In this document: in pieces, positions 17,118 through 26,145 of the stretch
Layout of the letters: every line of letters begins with the position of its first letter
How positions within the stretch are numbered: the first letter of the stretch is position 1
Origin: CAYONZ01 sp964405465
Lineage (GTDB): Bacteria; Bdellovibrionota; Bdellovibrionia; Bdellovibrionales; JAMPXM01
Reading direction: 5' to 3'
DNA: 64,000 nt
Assembly (NCBI GenBank): GCA_964405465.1
Contig: CAYONZ010000006.1
Location: forward strand, 37,587-101,586
Made by a program: the position numbers and the translations under genes
The notes under the pieces: model-generated
Databases searched by the model: none
Told to the model about the DNA's origin: nothing
What the model saw: the letters and a program-made list of their open reading frames with translations, nothing else

Positions 17118-18596
17118 ATGAGGGTTTTAATAACCGGTGCGACGGGTTTGATCGGACGAGCTTTGGGGCAAAAACTGGTTGCCGCAGGCCACGAAGTCAG
17201 AGTCCTGAGTCGAAATAAAATTCGCGCGCAGGCTGAGTTGGGATTTCCGGCTGAAGTTTTGGAATGGCCAAGAAAGACCGAGTGGGCCACTGTGTTGTCT
17301 GCTGTAGATGCCGTCGTGCACCTGGCAGGAGAATCGGTCGCAGAAGGGCGATGGACAGCAGAAAAGAAACGTCGAATCTATGAATCTCGTGTGCTCACCA
17401 CGAGGGAACTTGTTGATGCTGTTTTGCAAACTCCAAATCAAGTTCAAACTTTTGTTATGGGTTCTGCAATCGGTGTCTATGGCGATCGAGGTGATGAGAA
17501 ACTTTTTGAATCAAGTGTTGGTGGTTCTCCATCAGGTTTTTCATCAGAATCTCCATCAGGAAATCCCGATGCATTTCCCGCTGGATCTCCTATTAAGGGA
17601 AAAGACTTTTTGGCAAAAGTAGTTGTGGACTGGGAAAATGAATTGGCGAGGCTGAACACACGCGCAACCATTCGCCAGGTGATCGTGCGTACGGGGGTTG
17701 TTTTAGACAATCAAGGGGGAGCTTTAGCAAAGCTTTTGCCAATGTTCATGAATGGCTTAGGGGGACCTCTGGCGGGCGGTCGAAATTGGATGAGTTGGAT
17801 TGCACTAGAAGATATTTGCCGGGTATTTCAGTTTGCAATAACGGATCAAAGAGTGCGGGGCGTGATCAATGGTGTTGCGCCTGAGCCTATACAAAATCGC
17901 GATTTTACCGCGACGCTTGCCAAGGCTTTGCATGTTCCTGCCGCATTTCCGGTTCCGGCAGTGGCCCTCAAATTGTTGTTGGGGGAAATGTCACAGGTGA
18001 TTTTGGCAAGCCAAAGGGTTATTCCTCAGGCTCTTTTGAACTATGGATTTTCATTTAATTTTCCAAATCTTAGTTCGTATCTATTTCACGCTTGCGCCCC
18101 TTTGAGCAATGGCGATCACGAAATGATATTTGAACAGTGGGTCCCACATGCTCCAGCAAATGTTTTTCCGTTTTTTGCTGATGAAAAAAACCTTGAGAGT
18201 CTCACTCCTCCATTTTTGAATTTTAAGGTATTGGGAAAATCGAGTGAAGCAATCAATGAAGGGACGCTGATTGATTATCAACTGCATCTGCATGGAGTGC
18301 CCCTGAAGTGGCGCAGTCGAATCGAACAGTGGGAACCCAATCAAAAATTTGTGGATCTTCAGCTCAAGGGCCCTTATCGAAAATGGCATCATACTCACGA
18401 GTTCATCGCTTTTGGGGGCGGAACATTATTGCGAGATCGGGTTCTATTTCGGTTGCCACTGGGCTTTTTCGGAAGTTTAATTGTGGGGTCAAAAGTGCAA
18501 AAGGATATCCTTAACATCTTTGCCTATCGACGTTCGCGAATGGGAGAACTTCTCGATGCCCACATTCAAAACTCCAAAAAATCCAAATCCTCCTGA
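17118..18596 (+). CDS. TIGR01777-type NAD-dependent epimerase fused to SRPBCC domain
   Basis: N-terminal Rossmann domain (RVLITGATGLIGRALGQKL, AVVHLAGESVAEGRW, FVMGSAIGVYGDRG) of the YfcH/TIGR01777 SDR family, with the characteristic FPVPAVALKLLLGEMSQVILASQRVIP near its end. After about residue 335 comes a START/SRPBCC lipid-binding-like domain (FEQWVPHAPANVFPFFADEKNLESLTPPFLNFKV). This two-domain form is known in the family; the substrate is unknown. A Ser/Pro/Gly-rich insert (about residues 130-155) encoded by repeated TCATCAG-type codons is unusual. ATG 17118 has GGAGAGG upstream. The end overlaps the next gene by 41 bp. Confidence 0.88.
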   Translation: MRVLITGATGLIGRALGQKLVAAGHEVRVLSRNKIRAQAELGFPAEVLEWPRKTEWATVLSAVDAVVHLAGESVAEGRWTAEKKRRIYESRVLTTRELVDAVLQTPNQVQTFVMGSAIGVYGDRGDEKLFESSVGGSPSGFSSESPSGNPDAFPAGSPIKGKDFLAKVVVDWENELARLNTRATIRQVIVRTGVVLDNQGGALAKLLPMFMNGLGGPLAGGRNWMSWIALEDICRVFQFAITDQRVRGVINGVAPEPIQNRDFTATLAKALHVPAAFPVPAVALKLLLGEMSQVILASQRVIPQALLNYGFSFNFPNLSSYLFHACAPLSNGDHEMIFEQWVPHAPANVFPFFADEKNLESLTPPFLNFKVLGKSSEAINEGTLIDYQLHLHGVPLKWRSRIEQWEPNQKFVDLQLKGPYRKWHHTHEFIAFGGGTLLRDRVLFRLPLGFFGSLIVGSKVQKDILNIFAYRRSRMGELLDAHIQNSKKSKSS

Positions 18597-20097
18597 CGCT
18601 CAGGGGCCAACTCCACAGAGTCCGACTCCTCAGGATTCAGATCAGACACGTCGATTGACGGTGGCAACTTTGGCGGTTGGTACTGAAGTTTCTGACGGTC
18701 AAATCGTTGATCGGAATTCAGCCTGGATCAGTTCACGACTTGTCGAAATGGGCTTCGTTGTTGTCGAACATCGTGTGGTTCCAGATGATCGAGAACTGAT
18801 GGCGCTTGCGATGCGTGAGTTAATGGCTCGAGTGGATCTCTTGTTTCTTACAGGTGGTCTGGGACCAACGTCAGACGATTTTACTCGTGAAGTTTTGTGT
18901 GAGGTGTTGAACGAGACTTTGCAATTTGATGAGATAGCTTGGACACGTGTCCAAAAAAAGATTCACTCCCGAGGAGTGAGTCTCACCGCTGATCACCGCA
19001 GGCAGTGTTACTTTCCACGATCAGCAGAAGTTTTGCTTAACTCAGTTGGAACTGCTGACGGTTTTTGTTTAAGCAAAAATAATTTACAGATCTATGTTCT
19101 CCCTGGCCCCCCTTCAGAAATTGCTGCCATTTGGCAGGAGGCTGTGATCGAGCGATTGCATCAGCAAGTATCCGCTGATGACCGCGAGGTCCTTTTGCTC
19201 TGGCGAACTATGGGACGGGGGGAGTCGGAAGTGGCGGCCCTGGTTGAACCAATTGTAGAAAAAGTGAACTCCATTTTTGCCAGCCAAAATTTATTGCAAT
19301 CTTCCCGCAAAGGTGGTGCGGGTGTTCCTTCCTCAGATTCTTCTCTAGATTCCTCTCGTTTGCTGCGTGGGCGAGAAGGGTGGCGAGTCGGGTATCGCGC
19401 CCATGCACCCTATGTCGAAGTGAAAATCTGGACAAAATATTTTGAACTTGATCAACAATACTTTGCCGAAATCGAGTCTGTGTTGGCTCCCTATCTGGTG
19501 AATCGCGATCATGAAGATTTAGCATCCGATGTTTTAGATTATTCACGATCACACCGCATTCGAATTGAGGATTATGCAACTCAAGGTTTGATGGCAGAAC
19601 GCTTTGTTGTGAAGATGCGTGAGCAAGAGACTTTTTCGATGTTGTCGTCTCCGAGTGGTAAGGCCTCCGCTGCGAGTAAGGATGGTCTAGAGAGACCCTT
19701 TCAGCTGGAAATCATATCAGCATTGACCGCCAGTGAAGTTCCTTTGGAAAAATCTTTTCTAGCTGACTGTGACTCCTTGATTCGTCCAAGCGAGGGAGGC
19801 AGCGACGCCAGAGAGTTGCAAATAGCAGAACAAAATCAAAAACGTGATATTTTGGTTTTGTCTCTTGGGGTTGTCGCGGACCGCACTAAATGGTTGGTTC
19901 GGGTTGGTCTGGTCTCAGAAGCAATGTTGGAGTCTGTTCAATCCTCCACCGGTACTCGAAAGCAATATCGGGAGCTCTGCAGTTGCGAGGTTAGTCCGAT
20001 CTACAGGGCAAGTGTTCAGAGCGAGCGCGGCAGAAAGTATATTTGCGAGCGAACATTGCAAATTTTTTTGCAAGTTTTGCGAAAGTCGATTAACTGA
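18556..20097 (+). CDS. CinA-like protein with degenerate C-terminal domain
   Basis: N-terminal MoaB/MogA-like CinA domain is well kept: VATLAVGTEVSDGQIVDRNSAWISSRLVEMGF, DLLFLTGGLGPTSDD (nucleotide-binding TGGLGPTxDD) and YVLPGPPSEIAAIW. The family's second domain (PncC, NMN deamidase) normally opens with an AESCTGG motif whose Ser is catalytic; here the aligned stretch reads RIEDYATQGLMAERFV, so that Ser is absent and the rest is poorly conserved, with low-complexity inserts. Start at ATG 18556 (GGGAGA upstream), inside the end of the epimerase gene; a Pro-rich leader (about 30 residues) precedes the domain. Roles may be limited to ADP-ribose pyrophosphatase-type activity known for the N-terminal domain. 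Confidence 0.85.
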   Translation: MPTFKTPKNPNPPDAQGPTPQSPTPQDSDQTRRLTVATLAVGTEVSDGQIVDRNSAWISSRLVEMGFVVVEHRVVPDDRELMALAMRELMARVDLLFLTGGLGPTSDDFTREVLCEVLNETLQFDEIAWTRVQKKIHSRGVSLTADHRRQCYFPRSAEVLLNSVGTADGFCLSKNNLQIYVLPGPPSEIAAIWQEAVIERLHQQVSADDREVLLLWRTMGRGESEVAALVEPIVEKVNSIFASQNLLQSSRKGGAGVPSSDSSLDSSRLLRGREGWRVGYRAHAPYVEVKIWTKYFELDQQYFAEIESVLAPYLVNRDHEDLASDVLDYSRSHRIRIEDYATQGLMAERFVVKMREQETFSMLSSPSGKASAASKDGLERPFQLEIISALTASEVPLEKSFLADCDSLIRPSEGGSDARELQIAEQNQKRDILVLSLGVVADRTKWLVRVGLVSEAMLESVQSSTGTRKQYRELCSCEVSPIYRASVQSERGRKYICERTLQIFLQVLRKSIN

Positions 20098-20102
20098 CTC
20101 GA

Positions 20103-20876
20103 ATGTCACATTCTTTATTGCCATGGCAGATTTCTGATCGTCAGACTGAATCTTCGTCGCGCTTTCCTTATTCCGAGTTCTTTCAATTGGGCGCACAGCG
20201 GGTGTCAGCCCAAAAAATATTTGAACTGATGAGCCCTCTGCTTTCAGTGTCTCGGCAGAAAAAGATCGATGAAATCGTTGCGGGCAGAACCTATGATGTC
20301 ATTCCAGTTTTAGAAAATATTTATGATCGTGGGAATACCAGTGCAGTGATGCGAAGCTGTGAGGCCATGGGCTATCAGAGCTTGCACTTGATTGAACCCA
20401 ATGAAAAATTCAAAAAATCTCAACGCGTGACCAAAGGAGCCGATAAGTGGCTGGATGTGGTTCGGTGGACTGATTCAACTGAATGTGTGCACGGCCTCAA
20501 AAAAATGGGCTATCGGGTTTATGCCACTCATTTTGAGCAGGCGACTCCCATTGGAGAGGTCGATTTTACACAGCCGACAGCTTTGGTTTTTGGAAATGAA
20601 AAAGACGGAGTATCTGACGAAATATTGTCGCAGGTCGATGGCCGTGTGGTCATACCTATGCAGGGGTTTGTGCAGAGTTTTAATATTTCAGTGGCTGCAG
20701 CCATTGCTCTTTATCATGCCTATCGTGATCGAATCATGAAGCTCGGATTCCACGGAAACCTGACAATCCAGCAACGTGAAATTTTACGTGCTCTTTATTT
20801 TTTGCGTTCATCGAAGAATCCAGAACGATTGATTCGCAAACTTCTCGAACGTGAAAATCCGCCCGAGAAGTTATGA
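20103..20876 (+). CDS. trmH: SpoU/TrmH-family RNA 2'-O-methyltransferase
   Basis: SPOUT-fold SAM enzyme that methylates a ribose, probably G18 of tRNA. Motifs: RGNTSAVMRSCEAMGYQSLHLIE (motif 1), ALVFGNEKDGVSDEIL (motif 2) and VVIPMQGFVQSFNISVAAAIALYHAYR (motif 3, knot). The C-terminal helical extension with QQREILRALYFLRS is typical of TrmH proper. An N-terminal extension of about 40 residues precedes the domain. Starts 5 bp after the CinA-like gene, so likely one operon of three genes from 17118. Confidence 0.88.
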   Translation: MSHSLLPWQISDRQTESSSRFPYSEFFQLGAQRVSAQKIFELMSPLLSVSRQKKIDEIVAGRTYDVIPVLENIYDRGNTSAVMRSCEAMGYQSLHLIEPNEKFKKSQRVTKGADKWLDVVRWTDSTECVHGLKKMGYRVYATHFEQATPIGEVDFTQPTALVFGNEKDGVSDEILSQVDGRVVIPMQGFVQSFNISVAAAIALYHAYRDRIMKLGFHGNLTIQQREILRALYFLRSSKNPERLIRKLLERENPPEKL

Positions 20877-20880
20877 AACT

Positions 20881-23091
20881 CTAGAGACAGGACTGACAAT
20901 CTTGTCTCGGATCTTGATTAAAATGAAAAGTTTGGGCTCCGCCGTGTTCGTCGAGCATCACACGAAGATCAATGGATCGATCATTTAAGATCTTTTGAAT
21001 CTGCTCGAGAGCTGTATAGATTTTTGAAAGTGGTTCTTTGCCTCGAGAGAAGTTCACTTTTTCCGTCGCTCCACCATCGAGCGTGAGCTTGAAAAAGAGC
21101 AGGTCTTCGAGATGATCTTTTGGCAGTAAAGATAGAACCAATCCGGGGCCAACTGTTTTGAATAGATCATTCTGTCTTAGACTTAAAAATGCATCAATGC
21201 GTTTGAAATTCGAAGTCTTCTGCGAGGAATCGAGTGTAATGGTGAGTTTATCGGCAATGAGGTCAACATCTTGACTAAAGCGATCGAGACTTGATGCTGC
21301 CGCACTGGGCTCATCTCCTGGCAGGTATGGCTTTGAGGCCGTGACCCAATTGAGATAATCTTTAGGCAGTGTTGCAAGATAGGCCCAAATGCGTTTTTTC
21401 AGCGCTTCTTTTGACATCATTGGAATGGCGTCAAGGGCCGCCTCATGAAACACAATCTGGTAGTTGAGATAGGTGTTGCGATGGTCTTGTTGGGAATTAA
21501 AATTACGCCAATCAATTTGTTTGTACCATTCCTCCGGAATAGTGGCTTTGACTTCGCGTTTGAAATCTTTGAGATCGTCACTGTCAAAAATCACTTCGCG
21601 AATTTCACGTTGAAATATGAGATCGGTAAAATTTTGCGGTTTGAATTTGTCGTTGGTTTGAAACAAAATATTCAGAGTTCCAGTTGCGGCTTTGCCGGCA
21701 AGCGACCAAAAGAATTTTCTCTCAGCTGTTTCTGCGACCGAGTAGAGAAGAAAATATATCGGGTTGCCGTCAACATCTAGCCCTCCGATCTTGTTTTTCG
21801 AGTAGAAGCGACCAAAGCGAAATGAACCAAAGCCCATGGCCATTCTAAAATTGAAGGCGTCGGTATTACTTATTGAGAATCCCTGAAAAATGCGATCGAC
21901 ACGTTTTTGGTCAAACTTTTTAAATTTGTCATTTGCATATATTTGCTCTGCGGGTTCGAGATCAGAAATCAATTTCTTTTCTAGAATATTTGCTGATGCC
22001 CTTGGGTTGAGCCAGCGAAATCGATTCATGTCGAGGCGTAAGTTCTGATGCATCAGTGACTCGTAAGCTGAAGCGGCCTCGTCGTCTTTGAGGTCAAAAA
22101 TATAGTCTGCCATAAAGACCCGACTTGAACGAGCCGATTCGTAACCTATGGAGAGCGGCTCAATGTCGAGAAGATCATTGAGATGGCTTTCGATGTGGTT
22201 CACGAGACGATGTCCCGCATTGTTAATTCCACTTGGAGCATTTTTGATTTCGAAGGCTTGCCATGGCTTGAGGTAGGTCACGCCGAATCCCACTTGAAAT
22301 TTTTTGGGATCGCGAATTCCAATTAATCGCACTCGAATGCGATCGTTTTTTAGGCGGAAGACATCGACTAAAAAGTCACCGCTCACGATGTAATGGGCTC
22401 CAGCGGTGAGCTGCGTGGTTCCAGACATTTCTTTGAGTGTTTCAGCGCCGATCGAAAATGAGAGATTTGAAATGAAGCGAACAGAATCTCCTGGAACCAG
22501 TCGCTCCCGGGCTATTTTTGCTGTTGAGGGGACCTGTTGTAAAAAATAGGGAAGCGTGAATGTCGCTTTGTTTTTTGCATCAGTCGGAGTTTTTCCTGAG
22601 AAAAGTCGATAAAAAACCAGTTCGGTACCTGAGCGAATGTTGAAGCCGATCGGGGTTTTTCCGCTGTCGATCAAATCGCCGGTACCTACTCCGGCACGCA
22701 AGATAAAATGATCTTCGCGCAACTGCTTGCCATCGATGTAGGCGGGTTCAACTACTCCGCGATAATCCAAGCCCACTTCGAGATGCTGCCAACTTCCATT
22801 TACAATCTTCGGGCTCATTTTAAAGACGGCTTTCTCGTATTGGCGAAGCAGTCTACCTGTGAGTCCGGTTGGTGAGAGATATTGTGATGGTCTTGGTGGC
22901 GTGGTCTGTCCACTGTCCTGAGGATTCTGAGGGCGAGAAGGGCCTACCGAAGGAGGAGCAGAGGGTGGCGTCGCGGCTTGTGGAGGAGTTTCTTCCTCCG
23001 CATTTGCCGAGGGCAAAGCTAACGTCATCACCAAGAGAGCAATGGCCATCAGGGGGAGTAGAGCTTGAGTTATCACTGCTCGAACTTTCAT
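20881..23091 (-). CDS. Large exported protein of unknown function
   Basis: 736 residues from ATG 23091, which has AGGAG 8 bp upstream and begins a clean signal peptide (ALLPLMAIALLVMTLALPSANA). Longer in-frame starts exist but would hide the signal. A Pro/Thr/Gln-rich linker (about residues 30-75) follows, then about 650 residues without a recognised family: SRPSQYLSPTGLTGRLLRQYEKAVFKM, GIRDPKKFQVGFGVTYLKPW, FGSFRFGRFYSKNKIGGLDVDG. Beta-rich stretches suggest a surface or outer-membrane-associated protein. The last residues RQDCQSCL form a CxxC end. Monocistronic. Confidence 0.75.
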   Translation of the reverse strand: MKVRAVITQALLPLMAIALLVMTLALPSANAEEETPPQAATPPSAPPSVGPSRPQNPQDSGQTTPPRPSQYLSPTGLTGRLLRQYEKAVFKMSPKIVNGSWQHLEVGLDYRGVVEPAYIDGKQLREDHFILRAGVGTGDLIDSGKTPIGFNIRSGTELVFYRLFSGKTPTDAKNKATFTLPYFLQQVPSTAKIARERLVPGDSVRFISNLSFSIGAETLKEMSGTTQLTAGAHYIVSGDFLVDVFRLKNDRIRVRLIGIRDPKKFQVGFGVTYLKPWQAFEIKNAPSGINNAGHRLVNHIESHLNDLLDIEPLSIGYESARSSRVFMADYIFDLKDDEAASAYESLMHQNLRLDMNRFRWLNPRASANILEKKLISDLEPAEQIYANDKFKKFDQKRVDRIFQGFSISNTDAFNFRMAMGFGSFRFGRFYSKNKIGGLDVDGNPIYFLLYSVAETAERKFFWSLAGKAATGTLNILFQTNDKFKPQNFTDLIFQREIREVIFDSDDLKDFKREVKATIPEEWYKQIDWRNFNSQQDHRNTYLNYQIVFHEAALDAIPMMSKEALKKRIWAYLATLPKDYLNWVTASKPYLPGDEPSAAASSLDRFSQDVDLIADKLTITLDSSQKTSNFKRIDAFLSLRQNDLFKTVGPGLVLSLLPKDHLEDLLFFKLTLDGGATEKVNFSRGKEPLSKIYTALEQIQKILNDRSIDLRVMLDEHGGAQTFHFNQDPRQDCQSCL

Positions 23092-23456
23092 AAAGGTCTC
23101 CTTTTGTGCAAATGCGCGTTTCACCGAAAAGCACCCCTTTCCATCCGGATTGGTGGTGGCATTTTCTAGCGGCTCGCGTTTTGCCGTCATGGGTGCTTGT
23201 CCACGGAATTTGGATAGTGAAAATCCACACCACAAGCAGATAACGCAAAACGTTAAGTTGCCTAAAATACTAATAAAATAAAAAATTGTCCAGGTTTACC
23301 TGGGGTTTGTAGAGATTGGTCTCTGTAATCTAAGGAGAACTTACAGAGAGCCGGCAGAAATGGACCATGAACGTGCGTCAAGCACCCGGTGCCAGGTCCC
23401 TTGTAGCAGCTCCTTGGTCGCATATTTGTGAAAAAAATTCTAAATTTTCTTCTGCA
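23092..23456. other. Intergenic region with two small palindromes
   Basis: No gene supported in these 365 bp. CCAGGTTTACCTGG (23290-23303) and AGAGATTGGTCTCT (23311-23324) are perfect short inverted repeats, without a following T tract. The region is the upstream area of the large exported protein gene (20881-23091) and the downstream area of the DUF2799 lipoprotein gene. Confidence 0.5.
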
Positions 23457-24023
23457 CTAGAAGATGGTCTTTGTGCCGATTTGGCGTTCAAGACTCGACA
23501 TCTTTTCATTGTTTCCCGTCTGCTTCTTCTTGAGCAGCGTGATCTGACTGAGAATCGACGCCTTTTGCTCGGTTGGCGTTGCACTCAGTTTTTGGTTGAG
23601 TCCCTGCACCTCATATTCAAGCCGCGTGTTTTCCTCTTCGAGCTTTGAAAGCTCTAACCCAGCCTGGTAACCGCGAATAAAAAGTCCTTCGAGGTGCTGA
23701 GGGCAAACACTTTGATAAATGCCACCCGCCTTGCCCATTTCGAGCCCGATCTCGAGTGAGCAGTAGTGCACGAGGCCTTTGTTGCGGCCGATTTCATATT
23801 GTTCAGCATTCGATGTGATTGAGGCTTGTGGGCATCGGGCACGGTGTAATTCAATTTGATTGGCTGGCCGACCTGAGCGTCCATCGTGCACACCGAGTTC
23901 AAACCAATCGGTTCGCATGCAAAGATCGGGAGTGATCGTTGGACCAATCTGTTGGGACGTACACGAGAACAATGGGATTAAAGTCATCAGAGCGATAAGT
24001 ATGTGTTTCAAATTGGTAGACAT
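23457..24023 (-). CDS. DUF2799-type lipoprotein
   Basis: Lipoprotein signal with LIPLFSC lipobox, then the DUF2799 pattern: DWFELGVHDGRSGRP, a spaced Cys (RARCPQASI), YEIGRNKGLVHYCSLEIGLEMGKAGGIYQSVCP and LFIRGYQAGLEL. The second half (from about residue 125) is a predicted coiled coil (LSKLEEENTRLEYEVQGLNQKL, LSQITLLKKKQTGNNEKM). Function unknown; family proteins are small outer-envelope lipoproteins. 188 residues. Divergent from the glycosyltransferase gene. Confidence 0.85.
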   Translation of the reverse strand: MSTNLKHILIALMTLIPLFSCTSQQIGPTITPDLCMRTDWFELGVHDGRSGRPANQIELHRARCPQASITSNAEQYEIGRNKGLVHYCSLEIGLEMGKAGGIYQSVCPQHLEGLFIRGYQAGLELSKLEEENTRLEYEVQGLNQKLSATPTEQKASILSQITLLKKKQTGNNEKMSSLERQIGTKTIF

Positions 24024-24183
24024 CGTCGATCTCCAGATCTTGTGACAGTTTGATCAAAGCAGCCTTATTGCCTGAGTAAACAGGAGTAGCGGAGTGCCCA
24101 GGCTTTGAACATGGTTTATGTTAGGCGTCACTTGGGGCTTGCTCTGTTTGCTTCTTATAGACACATCAGGCAGTTTTAAGGTT

Positions 24184-25182
24184 ATGAAAATCGCACTCTT
24201 ACATGATTCTGTGTTACCTCCCTCGACCTATGGCGGGATCGAGAGAATTGTGATGGCGCTGGCTCGCGAATACACTCGGCTTGGGCATGAGGTCGTCATC
24301 TTGGCTCGCAAGGGAAGTCAAATTCGAGATTATGCATTTCAGGCTCTTCCGCAAGACGCAACGGAGTTTGATCATTGGCAGTGGTTGCCACACGGAATTG
24401 ATTTTTTGCATTCTCATCAGCCTTTAAAAACCAAACCACCTCTTCCTTTCTTGGTGACCATTCATGGTAACGGCCATGCCGAGGAAAAATACTGGGCGAA
24501 CACGAATTTTTTGAGCCGCAGTCATACGCGCAATCATGGTGCTAAATATTTTGTGTTTAATGGTGTTGATCCTGATCGGTATCCGTTTCGTGCAGAGAAA
24601 CAAGATTACTTTGTTTTTTTGGCGAAGACGACTTGGCGGGTAAAAAATGTAAAAACCGCAATTGCTTGGGCGAATGACCTGGGCGTGCGTTTGAAAATCA
24701 TGGGTGGCAGCGGAATCTCTCGTGGCAATATCGAATACTGTGGGCTTGTCAGCGAAGAAGAAAAAGTCGAAATTTTGGCTCATGCCAAGGCCTTGATTTA
24801 TCCGACAAACTGGGATGAGCCCTGTGCGGCTGCGCCACTTGAAGCCTTGGCTTGTGGCACGCCTGTGATCACCTCGAACAATGGCTGTATGCCTGAACTT
24901 ATTCGGCCAGGAACTGGAGTCGTTTGTCACAATTATGATGAACTTCTGCGAGCAGCGGCTGAGGTATCGAAAATTAATCCGCGGGAATGTCGTAAAGCTG
25001 TTGAAGAGTTTTTTAGTCTAAAGCGAATGGCACAGGATTACTTAGTCTTGATTGAGAAAATTCGTGCCCATGGAGATCTTGATCAGAATCCACAATACAG
25101 CTTTAAAAAAGAATCAGTGCAGTTTTTGTTTAAGCCGACGTTGTTAAATAAATTGCGATTTGCATTAACAGGGAAAATTTGA
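24184..25182 (+). CDS. GT4-type glycosyltransferase
   Basis: GT-B glycosyltransferase that transfers a sugar from a nucleotide-sugar, probably at the inner membrane during surface polysaccharide or LPS assembly. N-terminal KIALLHDSVLPPSTYGGIERIVMAL, then VTIHGNGHAEEKYW, FNGVDPDRYPFRAEKQDYFVFLAKTTWRVKNVKTAI, and the donor-binding PTNWDEPCAAAPLEALACGTPVITSNNGCMPELI. Start at ATG 24184, which matches the usual family N-terminus; ATG 24118 would add a leader of 22 residues. Directly abuts the SDR gene (stop at 25182, next ATG 25183), first of a four-gene operon. Confidence 0.9.
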   Translation: MKIALLHDSVLPPSTYGGIERIVMALAREYTRLGHEVVILARKGSQIRDYAFQALPQDATEFDHWQWLPHGIDFLHSHQPLKTKPPLPFLVTIHGNGHAEEKYWANTNFLSRSHTRNHGAKYFVFNGVDPDRYPFRAEKQDYFVFLAKTTWRVKNVKTAIAWANDLGVRLKIMGGSGISRGNIEYCGLVSEEEKVEILAHAKALIYPTNWDEPCAAAPLEALACGTPVITSNNGCMPELIRPGTGVVCHNYDELLRAAAEVSKINPRECRKAVEEFFSLKRMAQDYLVLIEKIRAHGDLDQNPQYSFKKESVQFLFKPTLLNKLRFALTGKI

Positions 25183-26145
25183 ATGCGTGTTTTTATTTCA
25201 GGCGGAGCAGGATTCATCGGCAGTCATTTGGCCGAGTTTTTTTTGAATCAAGGTTTTTCGGTCAAAGCTTACGACAATCTTTTGTTGGGCAAAAAAGAGC
25301 TTTTGAAAAAAGTGATCGACCATAAGAATTTTGAATTTGTTCAGGCCGATCTATTAGATTTACCAAAACTTAAAGCTGAAATGGCTGGGTTTGATTTGGT
25401 CTACCATATGGCTGCGAACTCAGATATTTCACAGGGGGCCTTGCACACAGACATTGATTTAAAGAATGGCACGATAGCGACCTACAACGTGCTGGAGTCA
25501 ATGCGTGTGAATAATGTGAAGCAAATTGTTTTCGCTTCGACGTCAGCGATTTATGGCGAAGCGAGTATTAAACCGACACCTGAAAATTATGGGCCCCTTT
25601 TGCCGATTTCTTTTTATGGAGCAAGCAAGCTTGCCTGTGAGGGATTGTGTACGGCCTTTTCACACAACTACGATATTCGAGTTTGGGCTTATCGGTTTGC
25701 CAATATTGTTGGTCCGCATTCCACTCATGGGGTGATTTATGATTTTACCCATCGACTTTTGAATGAACCCAATGTGCTGAAGGTTTTGGGCAATGGGACT
25801 CAGAGAAAATCCTATTTACATGTTCAAGACTGTATCGAGGGTATGTGGTTTGGGTACAGGAATTCGCAGGAGCCATTTCAAATTTTTAACCTTGCAAGCT
25901 ATGGGGTGACCAATGTCGCCAAGATTGCGGAGAAGGTGGTCGCGCGAGTAGCAAAACAAACAGGGGTCAAAGCGAAAATCGAATTTGGTGAAGGTGAACG
26001 CGGTTGGAAGGGTGATGTACCTTACACCCACCTCGAAGGAGCGCTCCTCGAAAAGCTGGGATGGAAGGCTAAGCTTGATAGCGATCAAGCCGTCGAACTT
26101 GCGATTGACCAAATTGTTCAAGAGATTTTAGAGGCGAAAAAATGA
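25183..26145 (+). CDS. NAD-dependent sugar epimerase/dehydratase (extended SDR)
   Basis: Extended short-chain dehydrogenase acting on nucleotide-sugars. Rossmann motif FISGGAGFIGSHLAEFF at the start, LVYHMAANSDIS, and the catalytic STSAIYGE with SFYGASKLACEG (YxxxK). LNEPNVLKVLGNGTQRKSYLHVQDCIEGM is typical of UDP-glucose 4-epimerase/GDP-mannose-type members. 320 residues. The start abuts the glycosyltransferase stop, and the end overlaps the next gene by 4 bp (ATGA). The exact substrate is not identifiable; the operon suggests a heptose or related surface sugar. Confidence 0.9.
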   Translation: MRVFISGGAGFIGSHLAEFFLNQGFSVKAYDNLLLGKKELLKKVIDHKNFEFVQADLLDLPKLKAEMAGFDLVYHMAANSDISQGALHTDIDLKNGTIATYNVLESMRVNNVKQIVFASTSAIYGEASIKPTPENYGPLLPISFYGASKLACEGLCTAFSHNYDIRVWAYRFANIVGPHSTHGVIYDFTHRLLNEPNVLKVLGNGTQRKSYLHVQDCIEGMWFGYRNSQEPFQIFNLASYGVTNVAKIAEKVVARVAKQTGVKAKIEFGEGERGWKGDVPYTHLEGALLEKLGWKAKLDSDQAVELAIDQIVQEILEAKK

